The notes under the pieces are model-generated. The model ran no database searches, was not told where the DNA came from, and saw only the letters and a program-made list of their open reading frames with translations. The translations under genes were made by a program, and so were the position numbers. Source: DAOUCP01 sp034432155 (GTDB lineage Bacteria; Chloroflexota; Anaerolineae; Epilineales; Epilineaceae). From it: DNA of 19,430 nucleotides. The stretch covers positions 1 to 19,430 of the forward strand of contig DAOUCP010000089.1 in NCBI GenBank assembly GCA_034432155.1, read 5' to 3'. Below are positions 1-7,554 of this stretch, piece after piece (position 1 is the first letter of the stretch; every line of letters starts with the position of its first letter).

Positions 1-1
1 G

Positions 2-145
2 GCCACTGGGCAGTGGGGACGCTTGGAGATGCGCGGCCCCAATTGGTGTCGTCGCGGCTGGGTGGAGGTGGCGCCCCGGGGTCGCGTCGACGCCAGCGGC
101 TTCGTTCATGTGGGGCGTCCAGGCTCGGCCGTCAGTGAACCGTAA
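2..145 (+). CDS. possible C-terminal end of an upstream gene (partial)
   Basis: An open frame enters from the left edge and stops at TAA 143-145, giving 47 residues that end in ..GFVHVGRPGSAVSEP. I chose this frame because its translation looks most protein-like (a WVEV..RGRVDASGFVHV stretch) and because its third positions are slightly richer in G/C than those of the other two frames, which are also open for 45 to 54 codons. The difference is small. No family is recognised and no function can be given. Confidence 0.3.
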   Translation, partial: ATGQWGRLEMRGPNWCRRGWVEVAPRGRVDASGFVHVGRPGSAVSEP

Positions 146-165
146 CGCGTGCCGCGACGGTCCGT

Positions 166-178
166 TATGATGTATGAT
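166..178 (+). promoter_or_regulatory. -10-like elements upstream of the aromatic-rich secreted protein
   Basis: Two overlapping TATGAT hexamers (166-171 and 173-178) lie about 100 nt upstream of the ATG at 279 in otherwise very GC-rich DNA. No good -35 hexamer is found 16-18 nt upstream of either one. This is only a candidate promoter. Confidence 0.22.
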
Positions 179-278
179 GAAGTGGCCTCCGCCCCGCGGT
201 AGGTGCGGAACGGGGGTCCGTGGTCGGCGCTGCTCCTGCCCGCAGAGTCGAGCCCGTCCTCGGCTAAAGGAGGAAAGG

Positions 279-1088
279 ATGAAATCGCAGATTGGTTCGC
301 ACCTTCGGGTTCTGGGCGTGGCCGCGCTCCTGGCGATGCTCGCCGGGACGCAGTCGGTGGTCGCCGCGCCGCCGGTCCCTCCCCTGCCCCCGGCTGGCGA
401 GGGCGTGACGGTCGTGGATGCCGATCAGATGGCCACCGTCGTCGACATTGTGAAGCGCATCGAACCGCACCTATACGTCGACGAGGACGGTATGGTGCGG
501 CTGGACGCTGTCTCGGCGGACGAACTGGGGGTTTCGGAGCAGTTCCTGGCGGACTATCGCCAGGCCATGGAGGAGTCGAACCAGCTGATCCGTCGGGGCG
601 AGATTCGAGTGAGTCGCGACTTGCGAGTCTCCGTAGTCGCGCCGCCTGCAGCTGGCCGACAGGAGCTCGTGCTGGACGGCATGAGCGAGTCGTCCGCGTC
701 GCAAGGGGCAGCGGTGGAAGCGCCGAGTGTGTCCGTCCCGCAGTGGGCGGGATGGAACTATGGCCAAGGCGCAATGTTCTTCAACACGTTTGAGGACTGG
801 ACGTACTATCGGTATAACTACTACGGCTTGTGCAACGGCATGGCAGCCTGGATTGGCATGCCCCGCATGGGCCCGGTTCTGATTGTGTTTTATGGCTACA
901 ATCAGTACTACATCGCGCTCTACTGCTATCCGAGCTACGGAACCTACTTCTACATTCCTTATGGCTACATCGACTATCCCTTCGGCTACAAGCCTGGTTA
1001 TTTCTGGGCGAGGCAGTTCGGCTACATAAGTTCCTGCCGCTGCTACGGCTATCAGTGGCTGTGGCTTGGCTTCTGGCTGCGATACTAA
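279..1088 (+). CDS. secreted protein with an aromatic-rich (Tyr/Trp/Phe) C-terminal half
   Basis: The protein has 269 residues. The ATG at 279 is preferred over an upstream in-frame ATG at 174 because a strong ribosome-binding site (AAAGGAGG) precedes it and because it starts a clean signal peptide: MKSQ.., a hydrophobic core LGVAALLAML, and a probable cut near VVAA at residues 27-30. Residues about 42-125 form a soluble, acidic, helical-looking region (D-x-D-G-x-V-x-L-D-A, then ADELGVSEQFLADY and EESNQLIRRGEI). Residues about 126-155 are a Ser/Ala-rich linker. Residues 156-269 contain by hand count 24 Tyr, 8 Trp and 9 Phe in 114 positions, with repeated YGY, GY and YY units and four Cys. The N-terminal half resembles the short leader-like domain of various small secreted Gram-positive proteins whose C-termini vary; that comparison is from memory. 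No enzymatic motif is seen. An adhesive, amyloid-like or membrane-active role would be speculation. Confidence 0.8.
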   Translation: MKSQIGSHLRVLGVAALLAMLAGTQSVVAAPPVPPLPPAGEGVTVVDADQMATVVDIVKRIEPHLYVDEDGMVRLDAVSADELGVSEQFLADYRQAMEESNQLIRRGEIRVSRDLRVSVVAPPAAGRQELVLDGMSESSASQGAAVEAPSVSVPQWAGWNYGQGAMFFNTFEDWTYYRYNYYGLCNGMAAWIGMPRMGPVLIVFYGYNQYYIALYCYPSYGTYFYIPYGYIDYPFGYKPGYFWARQFGYISSCRCYGYQWLWLGFWLRY

Positions 1089-1208
1089 GGAGGCCGGGCA
1101 GCGTTGTCCATGGCTTGGCGCTGACGAGGGCCGCTCGCGGAGCGGGCAGTGGGCCGCGGCTCGTGTGGGCGGTTCCGGGCGGCGAATTTACCTCTGCACC
1201 TCCTCTCT

Positions 1209-1234
1209 GGTGCCGGGTCGCAAGGCCCGGCACC
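1209..1234 (+). other. strong hairpin with GCAA tetraloop (structured RNA or terminator)
   Basis: An 11-bp stem (1209-1219 with 1224-1234) is closed by a GCAA loop at 1220-1223. All pairs are Watson-Crick except one G.U. GNRA tetraloops and G.U pairs are features of RNA, so this probably acts in a transcript reading the + strand. It lies 120 nt after the stop of the aromatic-rich protein. No U-tract follows, so it is not a canonical intrinsic terminator, although it could still act as a 3' end or stabiliser. Confidence 0.55.
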
Positions 1235-1316
1235 TGCTTCGTGGCGGGGCGGGCCATCGTCGGTTCGCAGGCAATGTCGGCCCCGTCTTGGGATTGCTAG
1301 CGCCACGAGCTGCGCT

Positions 1317-1580
1317 CCCCCTCATTCCCGGACGCACCGGCGCAGCGCATGCCGGCTCCCCGCCAGGGCGTGGGGTTCCCTGCAGCGCCCGGACGTACCG
1401 GGGCAGCGCATGCCGGCTCGCTGCCAGGGCGTTGCGTTCCCCGTAACGTCCGGATGCAGCGGCGGAGCCCATCTCGGCTCCCTGCCAGGCCGTGGCGTTC
1501 CGCGTAACGTCCGGACGCAGCTGCCCGGCCCATCTTGGCTCGCTGCCGGGGCGTTGGGCTCCCCGTAACACCCGGCCGTA
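1317..1580. repeat. 61-bp imperfect tandem repeat, four units plus a partial fifth
   Basis: Units begin at 1317, 1378, 1439, 1500 and 1561, each exactly 61 bp apart. Shared blocks are a CCGGA(C/T)G element near position 13, a CCGGCT/TCGGCT element near the middle, G-C-C-A-G-G near position 46, and a GCGTT end followed by CCCCGTAAC in units 3-5. Because 61 is not a multiple of three, the reading frame shifts with each unit, which argues against coding and makes the open frames on both strands here unlikely genes. Neighbouring units are more alike than distant ones, as expected from stepwise duplication. The whole 1089-1689 gap holds no credible gene. Confidence 0.8.
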
Positions 1581-1689
1581 GCCATCGTTACTTCCCGTGC
1601 CGTCGGTGGTTTCTCCCTGCCCGCACCGATGTCCCTGTCCACGTCCAATCTGCCGTTTGTCTTTCGGGCTGCGTGTTGAGGGGGTTGGG

Positions 1690-4218
1690 ATGAGGAGCTG
1701 GCGTCCAGTGGTTGTGCTTGCAGCAGTGATGGTGGGAGGGCTCTTGGCGGCTGCCCGGCCCCTGGTGGTGCGAGGTGGCGTTGCCGCTGAGCCAACGCCC
1801 AACTGTCCGGGCGGTTCGGGCGACGCGCCGTGCCTTGTCGGCGAGATCCGCGGCAACACCTACGTGGATCGAAACGGCAATGGCCGCTACGATCCGGGTA
1901 CCGGCGACAGCCGGGCGCCGGGGCTGTCGGTCCGCCTGCTCGACGCGGCTTCGGGCGCACTACTCGGGGAGAGCGTCACCAGCGCCACCGGCTTCTTCTC
2001 GTTTCCGGGGCTCAATCTGGCTTCGGTGTACGTGGTCGAAGGCGTGTTACCCCCAGGCTATCGGCCCTCGACCGCCGTCATGGTCGAAGTGCAACCGCGC
2101 GACTTCTCGACGTACTGGTGCTGCACGGCGCGCGTCGATTTCGGGGTCATTCCAGGAGAGCCGCCGACGGCGACGCCATTTCCGACGCTGACACCTGTGG
2201 TTCCGAATACCCCGGAGCCACCCACCGCCGAGCCACTCCCGCCACTGCCGCCCCCGACGATACCGCCACCGCCCTGTGTCGAGATTCCGCCGGGTCGGCA
2301 GATTCACCTGCCGATCCTCCATGACATCGGATCCGAGAACACGTGCGCCTCGGTGGTGGAGGTCCAGAACGTCGGCGCCTGGCCCAGCAAGGCCATTCTT
2401 CTCGTCTGGGGGTCGCCATCGGCGTGTCCACCACAGTGTGCTGGCCCGCTGAAGGTCGAGTGCTCCGGACTCCTGGCGCCGGGTGCGGCCTGGCACTTTC
2501 TGGATGCCCAGCTCCCCCGCCGCGCCAGGAGTGGCATGGTTTTCAGTGCGCCGCCGTGGTCGGTGGCTACCGGGCCGGCCGGCAGCGATGTCTTCGCCGA
2601 TGTGCTGTGCGAGACCCTGCTCCATGAAGTCGTCGGCAACTGCGACAACTACCGCCGCTTCAAGAAGGCGTACAACGAACTCGGCGTTTGGACGACGTCG
2701 CGCCTGGCCTTCGACTTCGGCCTCTACCTGGGCGCAGCGCTGTCTGCCGAGGTGGTGCGCAAGTGTCCCGGCGATGCCAATCCGCTCGTGTTCGTGACAT
2801 CCAGCTACGTGGGCTTCGCCGACGAGCACCTGGGCTTCCGGGATCCGGTGTTTGGCGACTACACCTACTACGCGCCGCTGGTGAGTGGCGGAGCTAGCGC
2901 CGGTCACTCCGTGTTGTACGTGCAAAACGGCGGACTGGAGTGCACCTCGGTCGAGGTCTGGTTCCAGGAGCAGGGAGAGTGCCTCCGGCGGAAGATCTGC
3001 GACGTGCTCACCCTCGCTCCCGGAGAGACCGCCTCGTACGATGCCACCGCCTGTGTGCCCGACACCTGGATCGGCAGTGCCTGGCTTCGCGGCGTATGGC
3101 CGTTGTCGGTGGTGGTGGATCAACGCGGTCAGGATCTGCTCGCCACCTATGGCGGCGCGCCGGGTGACTTGGGCTCGACGACCGCCGGGGTGCCAGGTTT
3201 CAGTGCTGGCAGCCGGGTACTTTTCGGGCCGCTCCTGTATTCCGAATACCAGGGCTGGGAGGCGTCGGTCCAGGTTCAGAACCTGTCGCGAGCGAGCAAC
3301 GCTCAGATCAAAGTCACCTTCCTGGATCGCTCTGGCAACGTCGTCGCCACCCTGACCGACTGGCTGTGTCCGGGGGGCAGTCAAGGATTGCGCCTGCCCC
3401 TGCTGGCCACCATGCCCGGAAACTGGGTGGGCAGCATTCGGGTTGAGAGCACGGACCTGTTTGTTCGGGGCGGGAGCCATGCCCCCGGCCCCAATATCGC
3501 CGGCGTGGTGACGCTCAAGAAGTACGCCGATCTGGCCGCCACAGTGCCCCTCGAGGAAGTGGCCTACAGCCTGGTCCCCGAGCAACGGGCCTTCGATTGG
3601 CAGACCGGCAGCGGACCCGGTGGCCTGGCGTCGGGGGTGGGCCGCATCGCCATTCCCAGTCTGCTCAAGGATCGTGCCGGCCTGGGTTTGACCACCGAGC
3701 TGGCGATCGCCAATGTCGTGCCGGCGCCGGGCTACACCGACTTGGCCATTCTCATCTATGACCAGAACGGGCTGGTCGATGTAATCTGCCAGAAGTTGGG
3801 CCAGCTCTCGGTGGAGTACGTCAACCTGGCTTCGGACGTTGCGATTCTGCCGGCGGGCTTTCGAGGCAGTGCGGTCATCAGCGCCGTCCATTGGCAGCAC
3901 CCCCTGTTCGCCGATGATGGCCGATTCCTGCGCAACCTGGTTGGCCTGGCGGCTGTCAAGATCGAGCGCAGCGGCACAGTGATGGGCGCCGACGCCCCCG
4001 GAGACGAGAGCGCCGGCAGCGAGGGGCTGGCCATGCTGGGACGGTTCGCCTATCTCGGCGGGCCGATTCGCCCCCCGGGCATGGGCGCCCCCGAACCGCC
4101 GATGGTGCCGAGCCCTGCGCCACCAGTGCCCACGGCGCCGGCGGCAACAGGAGCGCCGCCCCCCGGCACGACTCCGACACCCGGGATACCGGTGCCCCCC
4201 GGCCCGCCCACGCCGTAG
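1690..4218 (+). CDS. large secreted protein: SdrD-type B domain plus four beta-sandwich modules
   Basis: The protein has 842 residues from the ATG at 1690, chosen because it starts a signal peptide (MRSWRPVVVLAAVMVGGLL..) after a purine-rich GAGGGGG; the frame is open further upstream but without such features. Residues about 48-154 match an SdrD/Cna B-type domain: G.I.GNTYVDRNGNGRYDPG (residues about 51-70), then a D.GTGDSRAPGLSV turn, T.ATGFFSF and a closing VDFGV. The DRNGNGRYD loop is a likely calcium site. A Pro/Thr linker spans about 157-197. Four modules with a common pattern follow, near residues 204 (IHLPILHD), 389 (YYAPLVSGG), 510 (FGPLLYSE) and 654 (IAIPSLLKD); each entry strand is followed by V.V.N, then a V.F.D..G strand, a PG turn and a G(S/A).(V/L/I) strand. 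The tail from about 797 is Pro/Ala/Thr-rich and has no membrane helix or sorting signal, so the protein is probably released or held non-covalently. The ligand is unknown. Confidence 0.85.
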   Translation: MRSWRPVVVLAAVMVGGLLAAARPLVVRGGVAAEPTPNCPGGSGDAPCLVGEIRGNTYVDRNGNGRYDPGTGDSRAPGLSVRLLDAASGALLGESVTSATGFFSFPGLNLASVYVVEGVLPPGYRPSTAVMVEVQPRDFSTYWCCTARVDFGVIPGEPPTATPFPTLTPVVPNTPEPPTAEPLPPLPPPTIPPPPCVEIPPGRQIHLPILHDIGSENTCASVVEVQNVGAWPSKAILLVWGSPSACPPQCAGPLKVECSGLLAPGAAWHFLDAQLPRRARSGMVFSAPPWSVATGPAGSDVFADVLCETLLHEVVGNCDNYRRFKKAYNELGVWTTSRLAFDFGLYLGAALSAEVVRKCPGDANPLVFVTSSYVGFADEHLGFRDPVFGDYTYYAPLVSGGASAGHSVLYVQNGGLECTSVEVWFQEQGECLRRKICDVLTLAPGETASYDATACVPDTWIGSAWLRGVWPLSVVVDQRGQDLLATYGGAPGDLGSTTAGVPGFSAGSRVLFGPLLYSEYQGWEASVQVQNLSRASNAQIKVTFLDRSGNVVATLTDWLCPGGSQGLRLPLLATMPGNWVGSIRVESTDLFVRGGSHAPGPNIAGVVTLKKYADLAATVPLEEVAYSLVPEQRAFDWQTGSGPGGLASGVGRIAIPSLLKDRAGLGLTTELAIANVVPAPGYTDLAILIYDQNGLVDVICQKLGQLSVEYVNLASDVAILPAGFRGSAVISAVHWQHPLFADDGRFLRNLVGLAAVKIERSGTVMGADAPGDESAGSEGLAMLGRFAYLGGPIRPPGMGAPEPPMVPSPAPPVPTAPAATGAPPPGTTPTPGIPVPPGPPTP

Positions 4219-4260
4219 CGTCCGGCCCACCCGGACGGTGTGGTCGTCCGCCCACACCGT
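4219..4260 (+). terminator. tandem hairpins directly after the stop codon
   Basis: A 7-bp stem (4219-4225 with 4231-4237, 5-nt loop) starts immediately after the TAG at 4216-4218. A perfect 9-bp stem (4235-4243 with 4252-4260, 8-nt loop) follows and overlaps the first by three bases, so the two compete partly. No U-tract follows. Position and strength suggest transcription termination of the 842-residue protein gene. Confidence 0.5.
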
Positions 4261-4373
4261 GGAGGCCGCGAAAACGGACCACGCCGCGGGCTGCGGAAAG
4301 GGCCCACGCGGCGATTGGGAAGACGCCCAGCATCGCCTGCCGAAGGGCGTGACCACCACGTCAGACCGGCCGT

Positions 4374-4402
4374 TTGCGATCGCGCCGAGCTGGCCGTATC
4401 CT
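4374..4402 (+). promoter_or_regulatory. candidate promoter for propeller gene A
   Basis: TTGCGA (4374-4379) and TATCCT (4397-4402) are separated by exactly 17 nt; each matches four of six sigma-70 consensus bases. The site lies between the tandem hairpins and the start of propeller A, giving a leader of about 90 nt. The remaining 4219-4498 gap holds no credible gene, only a weak 6-bp hairpin at 4440-4460. Confidence 0.38.
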
Positions 4403-4498
4403 CACGGCACGATCGCGCGTCGCCCGTTAGAGGCGCGGTAGCCGTACGCGCTCGACGGCTCACAGCGCGACACTCCGAGCCACGGACGTCTCGACCTT

Positions 4499-7400
4499 GT
4501 GACTAGCATGGGCTTCCCTCGCCGCTCTCCGTCGGCGCCAGACTGGCGGGCGCAAGCGATCTCCAGACGTGTCGCGCCCGCGATTGTCCTCACCATGGCT
4601 GTCTTGGCCGCCAGGGCCACCATCGATCAGATTGCCGCGGCCGGGGAGAGTATGCCGCTCTTCGGCGCCCAGGGGCGGCCCGGGCAGTGGGGAGCTCTTG
4701 GGGCGAACGCCCAAGAGGGCGGTCCCCTGTCGGGTACCTGGCGTTCCCTCGCCAACGGCGATCGCATCAACCATCTCGAGCGGCAAGGCAATCGGCTGTG
4801 GGCAGCGACGGACGGCGGCGGTCTGGTCGCATGGGATCTGGCGGACGGCAGCTACCTCCAAGTGCTGGCGCCGCAGGATGGTCTGGCCAGCAACGTCGTG
4901 TTCGACGTGGCTGCTCTGCCCGACGGCACCATCTGGGCGGGCACGGAACGCGGCCTGTCGCGCCGCCGTCCGGGGGAGACACGGTTCACCACCTTCACGC
5001 CGGCAGAGCTACCCGGTATGCCGGCGCGTGTGGTGACCGCCATCGAGCCGCTCGCTGACGGGCGGCTGTGGCTGGGCTTCGCCCAGGAGTGGGATCCGGC
5101 GCTGGTAGATGAAAAGACGGGGCAAGTCGGGTCGTTCCGCGCAGGCGGCATTGCCCTGTTCGATCCCGCCACGGGAACCTGGTCACAAGAGACGCACGCC
5201 AAGGTCGTCGAATACTTCGGATCAACAGGCGAACAGTTCGAGACCATTCCTTCTGAAAACGTCACGGACATTGCCGTCGGCACCGACGGACTGGTTTGGG
5301 TTGGCACGCGCCAGTATTATCGCTGGGATCCGAACGAGTTCCATAAAGTGGATCCGAGCGCGCCGCCCGGTTTCTGGGTCCTGGCTGGTGGCGGCCTGGC
5401 AGCCTTCGATGGCGTTCGCTGGAAGAACTGGGTGCCGTCGGAGTCGGGCACGGGCTGTTACACCTACCACATCACCGACCTGGCGGCGGATGCCGAGGGT
5501 CGAATGTGGGCTGCCACCGCAGGCAAGGGACTGCTTGTCATGCGCGATGGCCTTGACACTGGCGGCTGTGGTCGAGGCATGGCGCTCTACTTGAAGGCGC
5601 GGCGTAACGTGGCGCCGGGACTGCAAAGCAACCAGGTGTGGTCGGTGGCCATCGACGACAGCGGTCTTGTCTGGGCGGGGAATGACGAGGGCAGCATTGA
5701 TATTCTCGACCACCGCAACACCTTCGACGACTCCTCGATCTCGGCAAGGCCGTGGGAGACGGACGATACCTGGCAAACCCTGGCAATCGATGACGATCCG
5801 AACCTCGGTTCCCTGACGGTGACCGCGCTCTGGGTTGCCGGCCGTGGCGTCCGCTTTGCCGGCACCAAGGACCACCAAACAGGCGACGGCGATGGCATCC
5901 GGAGTTACGACCCGGCGAGTCGGCGCTGGCAATCGCTGCGCACGGCCAGCCGCGGTTTGCCAAGCAACCAGATCACCGCCATCGGCGTCCATCCCGAGTC
6001 AGGTGTCGTCTGGTTCGCCTTTCGGCATGCTGGTGTTGCGCGTCTGGCCGGCCAGGAGTGGCGCTGGTGGCGCGCCTTCGTCGCGGGGCGCCAGTTGGGC
6101 CCCGGGCCACAGGCTGTCCCTGCCAGTGCCCAGGGCACGACACGAATCCCAGTGGACCTGAAGACGAAGGCCGACTTCGATGCCGCTTTCCCGGCCACGG
6201 CTCGTGAGGCACGGCTCGGCGACGACCCTACGGTGTACCGCGTCCTGCGCTACACGGCGGAGCGCAGCGGCAGCGGACCGTACATCGATGTCAAGCCAGC
6301 GGTGGTCCACCGCCTGCCGCTTGGCACCCCGGTCTACGCCGTGGATCGGGGACCACCCAGCAATGACGCCACGCAGCTGGTGGTCGATGACCGCGGCCGG
6401 GCCTGGGTCGGTGGCCGGGAAACGCTGTGGCTGGGCGCCGATTGCCCGGCGGACCGGGAGCGCCTTCGTGAGTGCTGGCAAGATGGTGGCTTGGGCGTCT
6501 GGGATGGTGATAGCTGGCAGGTGTACTGGCAAGACCAGCTTGGCGCGGGGGCCAACACCATTCCCGATCAGGAAGTCTGGGCGGTGGCGATCGGTGTCGA
6601 CGGCCGAGTGTGGGTCGGCACTGGCGACGATGGCCTCGGTGCCCTGGACCCGGCGACAGGCCTGTGGGTCAACTACGATCGCGCCAACACCGGTGCGGGG
6701 CTGGGCAGCGACGGGGTGATCGACATCGATGTCGCTCCGGCCACGGGCAATGTCTGGCTGGCGCACCGGTCCGCGTATGGCTGCGAACCCGGGAGCGATC
6801 CAGCAACCTGCACGCCGGTGCGGCTGGGCGGTGGCGTGTCCCGCTTCGACGGTCAGCGCTGGCGGGCGTGGTCCAAGCCAGAAGCGACGCTCCGGGCCTT
6901 CGGGGTGGCTGGCGAGATGTCTTCGCTGCGCGTGGACGAGCGTCGGGGTCTGGTGTGGGCGGGCGGTTTCGATGGCGATCCGCGAACCATGCACTGGAAC
7001 TCGGGCTCCGGGGTGCATGCCGTCCTGAACTGGTGTCCCCTGGACTGCCGGCCGGATGGCTGGCGCAGCATCGCCTGGAACGAGGATGGCGAGGTGGCGG
7101 CGCTCGAGTTGGACAGCGCTGGCAATCTATGGGCTGGTCTGCATCGCAGCGGCAATGGCATTACACCGCCCGTGGCCGGGCTGCGCATCCTGGACGTTGC
7201 CGATCGGTGGCACACCTACACACCCGCCAACGCCGGCCTGGTCTCGAACGAGATTACCGCTCTCTCGGCGGCAGGGGAAGAGGTCTGGGTGGGTACGCTG
7301 CGCAGCGGGGTGAGCATCTACTCGCCACCGCAGCCCACGCCCACGTCGACGGCCAGTCCCACCGCCACCGACGTCCCATCACCGACTTCCCCGGGCGCAA

Positions 7401-7513
7401 CCGCGACGCCGGGGGCGGCCACGGAGGTTCCTGTTCTCGCGACGCTCACTGCGCCTCCGGAGGTGGATGCGCGTGGACGCGCCATGCTGCCACTTGTCGT
7501 GCGGCCGCGTTGA
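4499..7513 (+). CDS. propeller protein A: exported 14-blade Reg_prop-type double beta-propeller
   Basis: The protein has 1004 residues from GTG 4499, or 1001 from the in-frame ATG at 4508; neither has a clear ribosome-binding site. The N-terminus has Arg residues, then a hydrophobic segment (VAPAIVLTMAVLAA, about residues 25-38), a probable signal peptide. From about residue 78 fourteen blade motifs follow, of the form (I/V)..(I/L/V).....G..W.G(T/G), e.g. DGTIWAGT, DGLVWVGT, EGRMWAAT, DGRVWVGT and EEVWVGT (near 930). This equals two seven-bladed propellers. A non-propeller insert of about 72 residues interrupts the chain near 547-618 (..RIPVDLKTKADFDAAFP..ERSGSGPYIDV..). Blade 12 ends with NWCPLDC, a likely disulfide. 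A Thr/Pro/Ala linker follows from about 943, then the terminal RAMLPLVVRPR. There is no Y_Y_Y domain, kinase or catalytic motif. The Reg_prop family normally senses ligands in hybrid two-component systems; here the sensor part stands alone, so binding or structure is more likely. B is its closest relative in the window. Confidence 0.88.
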   Translation: MTSMGFPRRSPSAPDWRAQAISRRVAPAIVLTMAVLAARATIDQIAAAGESMPLFGAQGRPGQWGALGANAQEGGPLSGTWRSLANGDRINHLERQGNRLWAATDGGGLVAWDLADGSYLQVLAPQDGLASNVVFDVAALPDGTIWAGTERGLSRRRPGETRFTTFTPAELPGMPARVVTAIEPLADGRLWLGFAQEWDPALVDEKTGQVGSFRAGGIALFDPATGTWSQETHAKVVEYFGSTGEQFETIPSENVTDIAVGTDGLVWVGTRQYYRWDPNEFHKVDPSAPPGFWVLAGGGLAAFDGVRWKNWVPSESGTGCYTYHITDLAADAEGRMWAATAGKGLLVMRDGLDTGGCGRGMALYLKARRNVAPGLQSNQVWSVAIDDSGLVWAGNDEGSIDILDHRNTFDDSSISARPWETDDTWQTLAIDDDPNLGSLTVTALWVAGRGVRFAGTKDHQTGDGDGIRSYDPASRRWQSLRTASRGLPSNQITAIGVHPESGVVWFAFRHAGVARLAGQEWRWWRAFVAGRQLGPGPQAVPASAQGTTRIPVDLKTKADFDAAFPATAREARLGDDPTVYRVLRYTAERSGSGPYIDVKPAVVHRLPLGTPVYAVDRGPPSNDATQLVVDDRGRAWVGGRETLWLGADCPADRERLRECWQDGGLGVWDGDSWQVYWQDQLGAGANTIPDQEVWAVAIGVDGRVWVGTGDDGLGALDPATGLWVNYDRANTGAGLGSDGVIDIDVAPATGNVWLAHRSAYGCEPGSDPATCTPVRLGGGVSRFDGQRWRAWSKPEATLRAFGVAGEMSSLRVDERRGLVWAGGFDGDPRTMHWNSGSGVHAVLNWCPLDCRPDGWRSIAWNEDGEVAALELDSAGNLWAGLHRSGNGITPPVAGLRILDVADRWHTYTPANAGLVSNEITALSAAGEEVWVGTLRSGVSIYSPPQPTPTSTASPTATDVPSPTSPGATATPGAATEVPVLATLTAPPEVDARGRAMLPLVVRPR

Positions 7514-7542
7514 CGCGTATCGCCCTGTGAGGCGGAAGCGTC

Positions 7543-7548
7543 TATAAC
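7543..7548 (+). promoter_or_regulatory. -10-like element before propeller gene B
   Basis: TATAAC lies in the 106-nt gap between A and B. The only TTGACG nearby (7510-7515) is 27 nt upstream, too far for sigma-70 spacing, and no better -35 is seen. Readthrough from A may be the main source of B transcript. Confidence 0.22.
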
Positions 7549-7554
7549 TAGAAA

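Noticed and set aside
174..278. Longer N-terminus for the aromatic-rich protein
   Set aside because: The extension is Arg/Pro/Cys-rich, would bury the signal peptide, and the ATG at 279 has a far better ribosome-binding site.
1317..1580. CRISPR array
   Set aside because: The whole 61-bp unit is repeated with scattered differences; there is no split into constant repeats and unique spacers, and no cas gene is nearby.
1188..1960. Overlapping minus-strand open frames across the repeat array
   Set aside because: They read through a 61-bp repeat that shifts frame each unit, have Arg/Pro/Gly-rich low-information translations, and show no start signals. They are a by-product of high GC.
2047..4359. 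770-codon minus-strand open frame
   Set aside because: It lies antisense to the well-supported 842-residue secreted protein and exists because G/C-rich third positions suppress stops on the other strand. Its translation has no recognisable domain.
4240..4506. Small + strand gene between the 842-residue protein and A
   Set aside because: Arg-rich translation starting inside a terminator hairpin, with no ribosome-binding site and overlap with the start of A.
5999..7018. 339-codon minus-strand open frame opposite propeller A
   Set aside because: Antisense shadow of regular W.GT blades; no family resemblance.
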